Of a stretch of 53,361 nt of DNA, positions 1 to 8,246 are shown one piece after another (position 1 is the first letter of the stretch; the number at the start of each line of letters is the position of its first letter). The stretch is from Acidobacteriota bacterium (GTDB lineage: Bacteria; Acidobacteriota; Terriglobia; Terriglobales; Acidobacteriaceae). The notes under the pieces are model-generated. The model was not told the DNA's origin. It searched no databases and saw only the letters and a list, made by a program, of their open reading frames with translations. The position numbers and the translations under genes were made by a program. The stretch lies in NCBI GenBank assembly GCA_021793405.1, contig JAJYSV010000024.1, positions 1 through 53,361 on the forward strand, written 5' to 3'.

Positions 1-154
1 GTTTGGTGATGCAGCGTGAATCTACCAGAACTCTGGTCCTCAACCCCTCTGGAAAGACAAGCGATGCAGCCGCACCGCCCGGGTTATTTGCGCCTTGACA
101 AAGCCTTCGTCCTTATCGAGGGCCACCATCAGATTCTCGTTGCCGCACAAGAAC

Positions 155-187
155 CGCAGGTCCCTCCACTCCGGTCGGGATGACAAA
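155..187. repeat. Possible dispersed intergenic REP-like element
   Basis: The core TCCCTCCACTCCGGTCGGGA (161-180) is a short imperfect palindrome (TCCC...GGGA) followed by TGACAAA. It resembles the 'CCCTC...GGGATGACA' sequences that I recall as scattered in acidobacterial intergenic regions. Only one copy is visible here, so repetition cannot be shown. The rest of 1-234, downstream of the exporter gene, contains nothing I recognise. Confidence 0.3.
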
Positions 188-234
188 TTGTTTTTGATCC
201 CACCCTTGCCGTTGAGGACGCGACGAGATTTGGG

Positions 235-1860
235 TCAATCCATCGGTTCCGCTGGCTTCGATCGAAAGCGCGGCTTTTTCATCAGATAACCGATGGGGAT
301 CAAGCACGCGGTCATTACAACCAGAATATGCACGGTGTCTACATACGCGAGGACAGTTGCCTGCTGCCGCATCATGTCATAGATCCGCAGGGCAGCGCCT
401 GTTGCCGCGTCGGCGGAGGAGTAGCCGCGGGCGTGCAGTGCGCCCGACATCCCCTGCTTGAAGGACATGTACGTGGTGGACGAGCCATACACATGCGCGG
501 ATAAAACCTCCTGGTGGGTCTGTGCGCGTCGCAACAGCATGGTGCTGATGAAGGAAACGCCGAGGCTGCCGCCAATGTTGCGCGCGAACGCTGTCAGTCC
601 GGAGACTTCATTATTTTTCTCCTGCGGAACGCCTACATAGGACATGAGGCTGATCGGCACAAACAGAAAGGGCATGCCCAGCACCATCACGACTCGCCAG
701 CTGACGGCGTTCCAGAAGCCGATGCTCAAGTTGAGATCGCCGATTCGCCAGATGCCGAATGTCAGCAGGCAGAATCCGAACGTAATCATCAGGCGCGGAT
801 CGAGCTTTTGTCCGAGGTAGCCGACGATGGGCAACAGCACGATCAGGACCACGGCGCCCGCGGAAAGCGCCATGCCGGCCTCCGTAGCCGTGTAACCCAT
901 CACTTCCTGCAGGAACTGAGGAATCATGACAGTGGTCGAATACAAGGCTGCGCCGACCGCCAGCATGACCACCTGACTCATCGCAAAATTGCGCCTGCGA
1001 TACAAGGACAGATCGATGACAGGATGTTTCGTCGTCCATTCCCGATAGAGAAACGCAATCAGGCCGAAACCGGCAAGCAGAGCGCAGGTGACGATGATGC
1101 GCGATCCAAACCAGTCGTCCTCCTGTCCTTTGTCGAGCATGATCTGGACGGCTCCAATGGATAGCGCCAGTAATCCCAGCCCGATGCCGTCGATACTGCC
1201 GACCGTCTTTCGCACTCTTTTCAAGTAGGGCGGGTCTTCCACAATCCGGCTGGTGAGCAGCAGAGAGATGATACCCACGGGAATGTTCAGGAAAAAAATC
1301 CAGCGCCAAGTGTAATTGTCGGTGATCCAGCCACCGATAGTGGGGCCGATGGCTGGCGCCACGACAACTGCCATCCCGTACAGAGAAAATGCCATGCTGC
1401 GCTTCTCGGGCGGGAAAGTGTCGGCCAGGATGGCGCGTTCGCTGGGCTGCAGGCCACCGCCGCCCATGCCCTGAACCACGCGAAAAAAAATCAACATGGG
1501 CAGAGATGTGGCGAGACCACACAGGAAGGAAGACGCTGTGAACAAGGCAACGCACATCATGTAAAAGCGTTTGCGGCCGATGCGGTTCGAGATCCAGCCG
1601 CTGATAGGCAACACAATTGCGTTTGAGACCAAATAGGAGGTCAGTATCCAAGTGGCTTCGTCGTAACTGGCGCCCACCGTGCCGGCAATATGGGGAAGCG
1701 CGACGTTGGCGATGCTGGAGTCGAGCGATTCCATGAACGTCGCCAACGTCACCGTAAAGGTGATAACCCACGGATTGAATCGCGGCGTCCAATGCTCGTA
1801 GTGAAACTCGCTGTCGTAGTCCTGCTCTTTGGCAGCAGGAACTACGGAAGACTGCGCCAT
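235..1860 (-). CDS. MFS multidrug exporter, DHA2 (EmrB/QacA) family
   Basis: A 541-residue inner-membrane protein of the 14-helix drug:H+ antiporter family. After a ~30-residue soluble N-terminus the first helix carries the family signature LDSSIANVALPHI. It is followed by the loop 2-3 motif GWISNRIGRKRFY and the antiporter motif C region (GPTIGGWI). Length and order fit EmrB-type exporters that work with an EmrA membrane-fusion partner, but no EmrA or outer-membrane partner lies next to it in the window. The ATG follows GGGAGCAGGC, a good ribosome site. The gene is divergent from meaB. The substrate cannot be read from the sequence. Confidence 0.93.
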   Translation of the reverse strand: MAQSSVVPAAKEQDYDSEFHYEHWTPRFNPWVITFTVTLATFMESLDSSIANVALPHIAGTVGASYDEATWILTSYLVSNAIVLPISGWISNRIGRKRFYMMCVALFTASSFLCGLATSLPMLIFFRVVQGMGGGGLQPSERAILADTFPPEKRSMAFSLYGMAVVVAPAIGPTIGGWITDNYTWRWIFFLNIPVGIISLLLTSRIVEDPPYLKRVRKTVGSIDGIGLGLLALSIGAVQIMLDKGQEDDWFGSRIIVTCALLAGFGLIAFLYREWTTKHPVIDLSLYRRRNFAMSQVVMLAVGAALYSTTVMIPQFLQEVMGYTATEAGMALSAGAVVLIVLLPIVGYLGQKLDPRLMITFGFCLLTFGIWRIGDLNLSIGFWNAVSWRVVMVLGMPFLFVPISLMSYVGVPQEKNNEVSGLTAFARNIGGSLGVSFISTMLLRRAQTHQEVLSAHVYGSSTTYMSFKQGMSGALHARGYSSADAATGAALRIYDMMRQQATVLAYVDTVHILVVMTACLIPIGYLMKKPRFRSKPAEPMD

Positions 1861-2094
1861 GCCTGCTCCCTAACATTTTTTCAATCGTAGCGACGGTGCG
1901 GATGAGACCCTGCGGCGGAACATTGCCAACCAAACAGGATGAAAATCCAATCTGGAAGAAGGAGCAGCCATCGCAAGGAAAGCTTGCTTACAGGATAATG
2001 CAAAGGATGCTGAAACGAAGGACCGCGACGCGAAGCCGCGCGCAGTTATGCGGAATGCAAGGTACGACCGGAACGCGATATCATCGCAACCAGC

Positions 2095-3117
2095 ATGGCA
2101 TCGGTCACGTCCCCGCAGGCGGTTCATCTGGAAGAAGCGGAAAATCTTGTCACCAGGCTCCGAGACGGAAATGTGCGCGCCTTGGCGCGTGCCATATCAC
2201 TGGTGGAAAACGATGCACCCGGAGCGGCGTCCGTGTTGTCGGCTTGTTTCCCGTTCACGGGTCATGCGCTGCGGATTGGAGTGACCGGTTCGCCGGGATC
2301 TGGAAAAAGCACGCTGGTCGATCGGTTGGCCAGCCACTATCGCGCGCAGCAGGAGACTGTCGGCATCGTCGCTGTCGATCCCACCAGTCCGTTCACTGGG
2401 GGTGCGATCCTGGGCGATCGTATTCGGATGCAAAGGCATCACGACGATCCGGGACTCTACATTCGCAGTATGGCGACCCGCGGGTTTCTGGGCGGGTTAG
2501 CCTCGACCACCGCGGACATCGCTTCCGTGGTCGAAGCCAGCGGCAAGACTCGTCTGCTGATCGAGACCGTCGGGGTGGGGCAGGATGAAGTGGACATTGT
2601 GCGCCTTGCGGATGTGACAGTCGTTGTGCTGGTGCCGGGCCTCGGCGACGACGTGCAAAGCATCAAGGCGGGCATCCTGGAGATTGCCGATATCTTCGTC
2701 GTGAATAAAAGCGATCGCGAAGGTGCCGACCGAGTCGAAAGAGAAATCCGCGCCATGCAATCGCTCGGCGGACATGCGGAGGGTTGGGTTCCGCCCATCG
2801 TGCGGACGGTGGCGACCACGGGAGACGGAACTGTCGCTCTGGCGGAAGCAGTCGAACACTGTGCCGAGTGGTTGCGGCGGACCGGAAGGCTGGAACAGAA
2901 ACGCGTGGCGGCCTGGCAGAAGCGGCTGATCGAAATGATCCGGCAAAAATTGGTGCGAGAGCTAGTTCATCATCGCCTGGGTATATCCGAACTGGAAGCC
3001 CATGCCCGGACCGTCGCCGCCCGGGGCGAGGACCCGTATAGGCTGGTAGACAGGCTGGTCCGCGGACTACTGGATTTGCACAAGGACAACCGGCAACATC
3101 CAAGTATCGAGGGGTAG
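2095..3117 (+). CDS. meaB: Methylmalonyl-CoA mutase-associated GTPase MeaB (ArgK family)
   Basis: A 340-residue G3E-family GTPase. In the family it loads and protects adenosylcobalamin in methylmalonyl-CoA mutase. Visible motifs are the P-loop GSPGSGKS (residues 65-72), VDPTSPF (95-101), the switch region ETVGVGQDE (157-165) and the guanine-specificity motif NKSD (204-207); length matches the family. The start lacks a clear Shine-Dalgarno sequence, but residues from about 10 onward align with normal MeaB N-termini. The methylmalonyl-CoA epimerase gene lies 166 bp downstream, which supports a role in the propionyl-CoA/methylmalonyl-CoA route. The mutase genes themselves are not in the window. 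Confidence 0.93.
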   Translation: MASVTSPQAVHLEEAENLVTRLRDGNVRALARAISLVENDAPGAASVLSACFPFTGHALRIGVTGSPGSGKSTLVDRLASHYRAQQETVGIVAVDPTSPFTGGAILGDRIRMQRHHDDPGLYIRSMATRGFLGGLASTTADIASVVEASGKTRLLIETVGVGQDEVDIVRLADVTVVVLVPGLGDDVQSIKAGILEIADIFVVNKSDREGADRVEREIRAMQSLGGHAEGWVPPIVRTVATTGDGTVALAEAVEHCAEWLRRTGRLEQKRVAAWQKRLIEMIRQKLVRELVHHRLGISELEAHARTVAARGEDPYRLVDRLVRGLLDLHKDNRQHPSIEG

Positions 3118-3283
3118 AGCGGTTCCAAGGTAAATGCATTCAGGGCGACTGGATCTTCGCGCAGATTTTCCTTAAAAAAGCTGCACTGCGTGGGTGTTGG
3201 CCGGTACAGTAACCGTGGAACAGTTCGAAGGGCGCTGTACGGGATGTAAATCGAGCCGGCGCCAGAAAGTTGGGAATAAGACG

Positions 3284-3697
3284 ATGTTTCGTATCGATCA
3301 TCTTGGAATTGCGGTAAGCGATTTGCGTCAAGCGCGCAGTTTTTACGAGCTTCTCGGGATGCCTATGGGACCAGAGGAAGTAATTGAACAGGAGCAGGTA
3401 CGCACGGTGATGATTCAGGCCGGCGAAAGCCGTATTGAGCTGCTGGAACCCACTTCGCCGGATTCAGTTATTGGAAGATTTATCGATCGTCGTGGAGAAG
3501 GGATGCACCATGTGGCTTTGCATGTCGATGACATCGAGGAGGTGTTTGCCGAGATGAAATATGCCGGAATGCGCCTGGTATCCGACGAGTTGAAGATTGG
3601 CGCCGGCGGCCATCTTTACTTTTTTGTGCACCCTTCCAGCACGGGCGGCGTTCTGGTGGAAATCTGTCAGAATGCAGAAGCGGACGTTGCCGTCTGA
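3284..3697 (+). CDS. mce: Methylmalonyl-CoA epimerase
   Basis: A 137-residue VOC-superfamily protein that interconverts (S)- and (R)-methylmalonyl-CoA. It starts FRIDHLGIAVSD with the first metal His at residue 6, has the second in GMHHVALHVDD and the C-terminal metal Glu in GGVLVEI. Translation could begin upstream at 3194, but those 30 residues match nothing in the family. The ATG at 3284 gives the normal compact N-terminus. The stop codon overlaps the tsaB start (TGATG), implying translational coupling. It sits after meaB, its usual metabolic partner. Confidence 0.92.
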   Translation: MFRIDHLGIAVSDLRQARSFYELLGMPMGPEEVIEQEQVRTVMIQAGESRIELLEPTSPDSVIGRFIDRRGEGMHHVALHVDDIEEVFAEMKYAGMRLVSDELKIGAGGHLYFFVHPSSTGGVLVEICQNAEADVAV

Positions 3698-4482
3698 TGC
3701 TGCTCCTCATCGTCGATACCGCGGGACCAACGGGCGGGGTGTTATTGGCACGTTGGGATGGCGACATCTTGGATCGAGCTGTCCGCCGCAGTGGAACCGG
3801 CACTTCGGACAATGGAATCGAAATTCTGAGCGCACGCAATTTGCAGCCGCGAGCATTTTCCGCGCAATTGATTCCCGCCATCGCCGAACTGTTTCAGGCA
3901 AGCGATCTGCTCCTTACCGACGTGGATGCCTTCGCGATCGTCTCCGGTCCCGGCTCATTTACTGGGCTTCGAGTTGGCCTGAGTGCCGTCAAGGCCATGG
4001 CGGAAGCCACCGGCAAACCGATCATTGCCCTTTCGCGTCTGGCCATTATGGTGTCCATGGCGGCCCGGTTCCAGCCACACGAGACCGCCGATGCGCCCAT
4101 GCACTCCGTCCTCGATGCCGGACGTGGAGAGTTTTACCATGGCATCTATCGGAATGCAGGCGAGGTCTGCATGACCGAGTCGTTCCAAACACTCGATGGG
4201 CTGCTGAATGGCATCCACAATCAGCCGGGCGATGTTGTCATTTCGGAGCCCACCGTGAAAATCGCATTGGGTGCCATCGGTCGAACTACGCTGCGCGAAA
4301 TTTCGGCGCCTACGGTGCAGGATGCGTTACTGCTGGCTGTGGCAGCATGGCAAGCCGATCAGTTTCAGGATTCCGCCAAGGTCGACGCAAATTATCTGCG
4401 CCGTTCCGACGCCGTGGTGGTGTCGAGAATCGAAGCGGGGCGCGCAACGTTGCCGGCAAATCCGCAGGATTTGCGGTCGTGA
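3697..4482 (+). CDS. tsaB: tRNA threonylcarbamoyladenosine biosynthesis protein TsaB
   Basis: A 261-residue ASKHA-fold protein (YeaZ family), the scaffold that dimerises with TsaD to make t6A37 in tRNAs reading ANN codons. Key features are the N-terminal LLLIVDTAG strand-loop and the signature IVSGPGSFTGLRVGLSAVKAMAEA (about residues 85-108), followed by PIIALSRLAIM. Its ATG overlaps the epimerase stop and its TGA overlaps the next gene's GTG, so it sits inside a tightly coupled run. Coupling of tsaB with rimI is common; coupling with a methylmalonyl-CoA gene is lineage-specific. Confidence 0.93.
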   Translation: MLLLIVDTAGPTGGVLLARWDGDILDRAVRRSGTGTSDNGIEILSARNLQPRAFSAQLIPAIAELFQASDLLLTDVDAFAIVSGPGSFTGLRVGLSAVKAMAEATGKPIIALSRLAIMVSMAARFQPHETADAPMHSVLDAGRGEFYHGIYRNAGEVCMTESFQTLDGLLNGIHNQPGDVVISEPTVKIALGAIGRTTLREISAPTVQDALLLAVAAWQADQFQDSAKVDANYLRRSDAVVVSRIEAGRATLPANPQDLRS

Positions 4483-5066
4483 GTTCGCCGGACTTGTCCT
4501 CCACGACGCAGCCGGTTCAGACGGCAAGCATCATCCGGCGCGCCGGGATTGCTGATATCGAAGCGGTTTGCGATGCAGCCTGGAAATTGGCGGATATCTC
4601 TGCGGCGGCGCACTGGCCGCGCACTGCCTACTATCCATATGTGACACTCGAAACGGCGGGAAGTGGACTGCAAGCGAAGGCAATGTTTGTTGCCTGCGTG
4701 GGCACGCCAGAGGGAAGAACACCTCCGACTTCACGCGAAAACCTCAATGCCATTGCAGAGCAGATAATCGGCTTCGCTGCCTTTTTCGCGATCACGGACG
4801 GAGGGGAATGTGCTCTGGAAAACATGGCCGTGGCGGAGCCATGGCGCAAACGGGGAATTGGGATGCGACTGTTGTCTGCCGGGCTGCTCTGGTGTCGAGC
4901 CCATTCCGGCTCCAGTGTGTGGCTGGAGGTGCGCGCCTCCAATCATGGCGCGATCGCTCTGTATGAGCGGGCAGGATTTTCGATTGTCGGACGCAGACCG
5001 GGCTACTACAGCGAGCCAGCGGAAACCGCGCTCCAGATGCAGAAGCTTCTGGGCCCTATCGCCTAA
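4479..5066 (+). CDS. rimI: GNAT N-acetyltransferase, RimI-like
   Basis: A 195-residue GNAT-fold acetyltransferase, probably the RimI enzyme that acetylates the N-terminal alanine of ribosomal protein S18. Acetyl-CoA-binding motif A is visible as ENMAVAEPWRKRGIGMRLL, followed by EVRASNHGAIALYERAGF and the RimI-like GYY segment near the C-terminus. The start is GTG, overlapping the tsaB stop as GTGA, with CAGGAT upstream. The reading frame is open far upstream, but that part is antisense or out of frame to tsaB and not coding. It is longer than the usual ~150 residues because of an insertion before motif A (about residues 45-95), so substrate specificity could differ. Confidence 0.85.
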   Translation: MSSPDLSSTTQPVQTASIIRRAGIADIEAVCDAAWKLADISAAAHWPRTAYYPYVTLETAGSGLQAKAMFVACVGTPEGRTPPTSRENLNAIAEQIIGFAAFFAITDGGECALENMAVAEPWRKRGIGMRLLSAGLLWCRAHSGSSVWLEVRASNHGAIALYERAGFSIVGRRPGYYSEPAETALQMQKLLGPIA

Positions 5067-5163
5067 CGCGATTAAAATTTCCCCTGTTGAAAACTCCCGG
5101 TTGCATCGGGGCTGACCCACGTGATACGTTGGCTGTCAATACGGAATTAGGAGGTGCTTCCTC

Positions 5164-5379
5164 ATGGAAACTTCCGTCGAGGCTTCACGCCCCGGAGCCA
5201 ATCCCTTGGGCCGCCTGGTCGAAGAACATCGGCAATACTCCCGCAAATTAGAAGCAATATTAGCCCATCCCTATCTGAGCGAAAGCGAGCAGATAGAGGC
5301 GGCGCGATTGAAAAAGCTGAAATTGAAGTTGAAAGATGAGATGGAGGGATACGCTCGTCTCTCCCGATCGACCGCATGA
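5164..5379 (+). CDS. Small coiled-coil protein, DUF465/YdcH-like
   Basis: A 71-residue charged, helical protein. The pattern LVEEHRQYSRKLEAI...(about 20 residues)...LKKLKLKLKDEMEGY matches the DUF465 (YdcH/SlyX-like) family, which has the same helix-turn-helix hairpin ending in a K-rich LKDE motif. The function of the family is unknown. An excellent ribosome site, AGGAGG, precedes the ATG. It stands alone between rimI and psd, 97 bp after rimI, and probably has its own promoter. Confidence 0.75.
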   Translation: METSVEASRPGANPLGRLVEEHRQYSRKLEAILAHPYLSESEQIEAARLKKLKLKLKDEMEGYARLSRSTA

Positions 5380-5430
5380 TTGCATGAATTGACAAGACAA
5401 AGCGTCTCAGAGGAAGTCTTCCCGCGGGGA

Positions 5431-5461
5431 TTGTCGCGGCGAACCGTATAAACCGTATAAT
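5431..5461 (+). promoter_or_regulatory. Candidate promoter of psd-pssA, near-leaderless
   Basis: A perfect TATAAT (5456-5461) lies 19 bp after TTGTCG (5431-5436). Transcription would begin near 5468, only a few bases before the psd ATG at 5474, so the message would be almost leaderless. That agrees with the lack of any Shine-Dalgarno sequence there. CCGTATAA is repeated twice in tandem around the -10. The spacing is long, so this is a moderate prediction. Confidence 0.45.
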
Positions 5462-5473
5462 TTGTTCTACGAA

Positions 5474-6169
5474 ATGGTTCGCGACGGATATTCTTACGGA
5501 TTGGTTTTTGGCGCGGTTGGTGTCCTGGTCTGGATTGCCACGCATTTGCTGTTGCTCACAGCAATTCCAATCCTGTTGGCCGCGTTTTTCCTGTGGTTTT
5601 TCCGCGATCCTGAACGCAACATACCAGAAGCGCCTGGCCTGATCGTCTCCCCGGCCGATGGCAAAGTTACCGCCATTGAAACCATCCAAACGCAAGCTGG
5701 CCCGCAGCGGCGCGTCAGCATTTTCCTGAGTGTCTTCGATGTCCACGTGAATCGCGCTCCGATCGCCGGAAATATCCAGCGCATTGACTATCAAAAGGGC
5801 AAATTTCTCAACGCAATGAATCCGGACTCGGCCACGCAGAATGAACGCAACTACGTGGAAGTCGCCGGCGAATTGTGTACCGTGGCCTTCACCCAGATTG
5901 CCGGCCTGCTGGCGCGCCGAATTGTGTTTCAAAAGCAGCTCGGCGACTGGGTGCATCGGGGTGAACGTGTGGGGCTCATCAAATTCGGCTCCCGCGTCGA
6001 TGTCGTGTTTCCTCTTTCCTGCGACCTTCAGGTGGGCATCGGCCAGCAGGTTCGAGGAGGCGCGTCCATCCTAGCCATCATGCCAGCCAGCGACGTGGAG
6101 GAAGAATTGCTGGCGGTGGTGTCCTCGGAGGCATCTCCGTTCGGTTTGGTGTCGGAGCCTGTGCGATGA
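5474..6169 (+). CDS. psd: Phosphatidylserine decarboxylase, short type
   Basis: A 231-residue proenzyme converting phosphatidylserine to phosphatidylethanolamine at the inner membrane. Two adjacent hydrophobic segments (about 10-42) precede WFFRDPER and SPADGKV. The self-cleavage site is FGS (171-173), where Ser173 should become the pyruvoyl group. Length and motif match the short Psd form of many non-enteric bacteria. A TTG at 5462 could extend it by four residues. I prefer the ATG because MVRDGY is the usual family start and the predicted transcript begins between the two. The stop overlaps pssA as ATGA. Confidence 0.92.
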   Translation: MVRDGYSYGLVFGAVGVLVWIATHLLLLTAIPILLAAFFLWFFRDPERNIPEAPGLIVSPADGKVTAIETIQTQAGPQRRVSIFLSVFDVHVNRAPIAGNIQRIDYQKGKFLNAMNPDSATQNERNYVEVAGELCTVAFTQIAGLLARRIVFQKQLGDWVHRGERVGLIKFGSRVDVVFPLSCDLQVGIGQQVRGGASILAIMPASDVEEELLAVVSSEASPFGLVSEPVR

Positions 6170-7032
6170 GTGAGCCTAGCGGCCGTAAGCAGAGGCCAGC
6201 GCGACGCGGCATGTACATTCTGCCTTCGTTGTTCACTGCCGGTTCCATCGCCGCCGGGTTCTATGCGATCATGCAGAGTTTGCAAGGCTCTCCCCTCGAA
6301 CCGCATCACTTCGACAATGCCGCTCTGGTAATCGGTCTGGCGATACCATTCGATGGGTTGGACGGCCGCATTGCCCGGATGACGAATACCGCGAGCGATT
6401 TTGGCCGGGAACTGGACTCTCTGGCGGATGTGATCACCTTTGGCGTTGCCCCCAGCATTCTCGCCTACACCTGGGGTTTTCGCATGCTGCCGCCGACAAT
6501 GGACCCCGTACTGCGCCATCAATTGATGCAGATTGGCGCGGTTGTCTGCTTTCTGTTCTTGATCTGCGGTGCCTGCCGGTTGGCCCGCTTCAATACGAGC
6601 GCCGATGCACAGCCGAAAAATCCAGGTCGTCCGGATCGAAAATATTTCGTCGGTATGCCGATCCCCGCAGCCGCCGGAGTGATTGCCGCCTGCGTTCATT
6701 ATTTTCTGGGTACGCCGGTATTCAGCGGTACGGTCGCCATCGTCTGGATTGTTCTGATCGGGTTAGTGGGTTTTCTCATGGTGAGCACGTGGCGTTTCTG
6801 GAGTGGCAAAGAGATCACTCTGACCGGTCGCCATCCATTTCAACTATTGGTCCTGATTGGGGCGGTTGTTTCGGTACTCCTGCTCTTTTCCCAAGTTTTG
6901 CTCTTTATGATTGCGATGGGCTATATGTTCTCCGGACTGCTGGCCCGGGCAGCATACTCCTGGTCGCTTCGGCGTCGCCGCACCAGGAAGCCGGATGGCA
7001 CCATATCCGGTCCTTCGACACATAAAGCGTAG
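6166..7032 (+). CDS. pssA: CDP-diacylglycerol-serine O-phosphatidyltransferase
   Basis: A 288-residue integral membrane CDP-alcohol phosphotransferase making phosphatidylserine from CDP-diacylglycerol and serine, the substrate of the Psd encoded just before it. The catalytic signature DG-x2-AR-x8-G-x3-D-x3-D is complete: D66, G67, A70, R71, G80, D84, D88. Around it are about seven hydrophobic segments and a basic C-terminus. The ATG overlaps the psd stop, so the pair is translationally coupled and makes phosphatidylethanolamine in two steps. Confidence 0.94.
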   Translation: MSEPSGRKQRPARRGMYILPSLFTAGSIAAGFYAIMQSLQGSPLEPHHFDNAALVIGLAIPFDGLDGRIARMTNTASDFGRELDSLADVITFGVAPSILAYTWGFRMLPPTMDPVLRHQLMQIGAVVCFLFLICGACRLARFNTSADAQPKNPGRPDRKYFVGMPIPAAAGVIAACVHYFLGTPVFSGTVAIVWIVLIGLVGFLMVSTWRFWSGKEITLTGRHPFQLLVLIGAVVSVLLLFSQVLLFMIAMGYMFSGLLARAAYSWSLRRRRTRKPDGTISGPSTHKA

Positions 7033-7084
7033 TCTGCATTGATGCGCGTAGAAAAGCTTCAGGGATGAAACAGACAGAGGTTCC

Positions 7085-8218
7085 ATGTCAGAAAAGTCGC
7101 TAAGAATTGCGTTGGTTGGCGCCGGCACCCTGCTCGGCAAGGCTCTCAGCGATGAGTTGGCCGCATCCGCTTTCGGCTCTGCGGACCTTCGCTTACTCGA
7201 CGATGAAGATGCCGAGGGAAAGTTGGCGGCGGTCGACGACGAGATGACGTTGATTCAACGAATCGATTCGGATTCCTTCGAAGGTTGCGACTTCACTTTT
7301 TTTGCAGGTGACCCATCGCTCACGAAAAAATATGCGCGACAGGCTTTGCAGGCCGGGTCTTGCCTTGTTGATTTAAGCGGGGAACTGGAGAAGTCCCCGG
7401 GAATATTAGTACGCGCGCCGTGGATTCTGGAGCGGGCTGTTTCCGACTCGTTGCCGAAACAGGCGGCGCCAAGGTTGCCGGCACCCGATCTGCATACGCG
7501 GTCCGTAGTTTCCGCTCATCCGGTAGCGGTGTTGCTGGCGATGCTGGCAGCGCGCAGTCAACAGGTTGCTTCATTACACGGTATTTGGGCGACCCTGCTG
7601 CAGCCGGCTTCTGAGTACGGGCATGCTGCGCTGGAGGAATTGCATCAACAGACGGCCAACCTGCTGTCGTTCCAACCATTGCCAACTGAAGTGTTTGGCG
7701 GACAGACTGCTTTTACGCTGGCGGTTTCGTTCGGCGTGGCGGGGCAAGCGGCTCTGGACAGCGCGGCCGACAAGATCCGGCGACACTATGCGAAGATCGC
7801 TGTTGTCCCCGCGTCGTCTCTCGCGCTGCAGGTGATTCAGGTTCCCGTCTTTCACGGCTATGCATTGTCGGTTGCGGTCGAGTTTTCGCATCCTGTCGCG
7901 GCCACGGCGCTGGCGGAGGCGCTGGCTGGTTCTCACGTCCATATCGTCGCGGATGCCAACTCATTTCCGGGGAACGTACAGGCGGTCGAAGAGGAGGAAG
8001 CGCAGGTCCTGGTGCAACCCGTTTTCGAGCTTGCAGAAGAGTCCGCTGTTTCTCCCAGGGTAGCCGCGAAAAGCGCGGCTAAGCAAGAACCGGCAGCGGA
8101 GCAGACGAGCCGGTTCTGGCTGTGGATTGTCGCCGACAACCTGAAGTTCGCCGCCCGGAATGCCGTTGCGTGCGCTATTGAATTGAATCGCCTCCGCCCT
8201 CGCGGAAAGGTCCAGTAA
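7085..8218 (+). CDS. Aspartate-semialdehyde dehydrogenase homologue lacking the catalytic Cys (Usg-like)
   Basis: A 377-residue Rossmann-fold protein. The N-terminus IALVGAGTLLGKALSDEL and the mid-protein QPASEYGHAALEEL align with aspartate-semialdehyde dehydrogenase. Where the enzyme has NPNCST with the nucleophilic Cys, this protein reads SAHPVAVLL (about 143-151) with no Cys. The same loss defines Usg-1-type homologues, whose role is not established. A ~50-residue C-terminal extension rich in Glu, Ala and Lys follows the fold. It lies 52 bp after pssA with AGAGG before the ATG, so it may be co-transcribed with the phospholipid genes. Confidence 0.8.
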   Translation: MSEKSLRIALVGAGTLLGKALSDELAASAFGSADLRLLDDEDAEGKLAAVDDEMTLIQRIDSDSFEGCDFTFFAGDPSLTKKYARQALQAGSCLVDLSGELEKSPGILVRAPWILERAVSDSLPKQAAPRLPAPDLHTRSVVSAHPVAVLLAMLAARSQQVASLHGIWATLLQPASEYGHAALEELHQQTANLLSFQPLPTEVFGGQTAFTLAVSFGVAGQAALDSAADKIRRHYAKIAVVPASSLALQVIQVPVFHGYALSVAVEFSHPVAATALAEALAGSHVHIVADANSFPGNVQAVEEEEAQVLVQPVFELAEESAVSPRVAAKSAAKQEPAAEQTSRFWLWIVADNLKFAARNAVACAIELNRLRPRGKVQ

Positions 8219-8246
8219 CGGAATAGTCCAACCAAGGAGCCGGTCC

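Noticed and set aside
514-1933. Long open frames on both strands over the exporter gene (216 and 440 codons)
   Set aside because: They overlap the clear MFS gene in other frames, have no recognisable domains, and are the usual result of GC-rich codon bias.
3597-4478. Upstream extension of the RimI frame by nearly 300 codons
   Set aside because: It runs through tsaB out of frame and has no GNAT or other similarity; GTG at 4479 with a ribosome site is the proper start.
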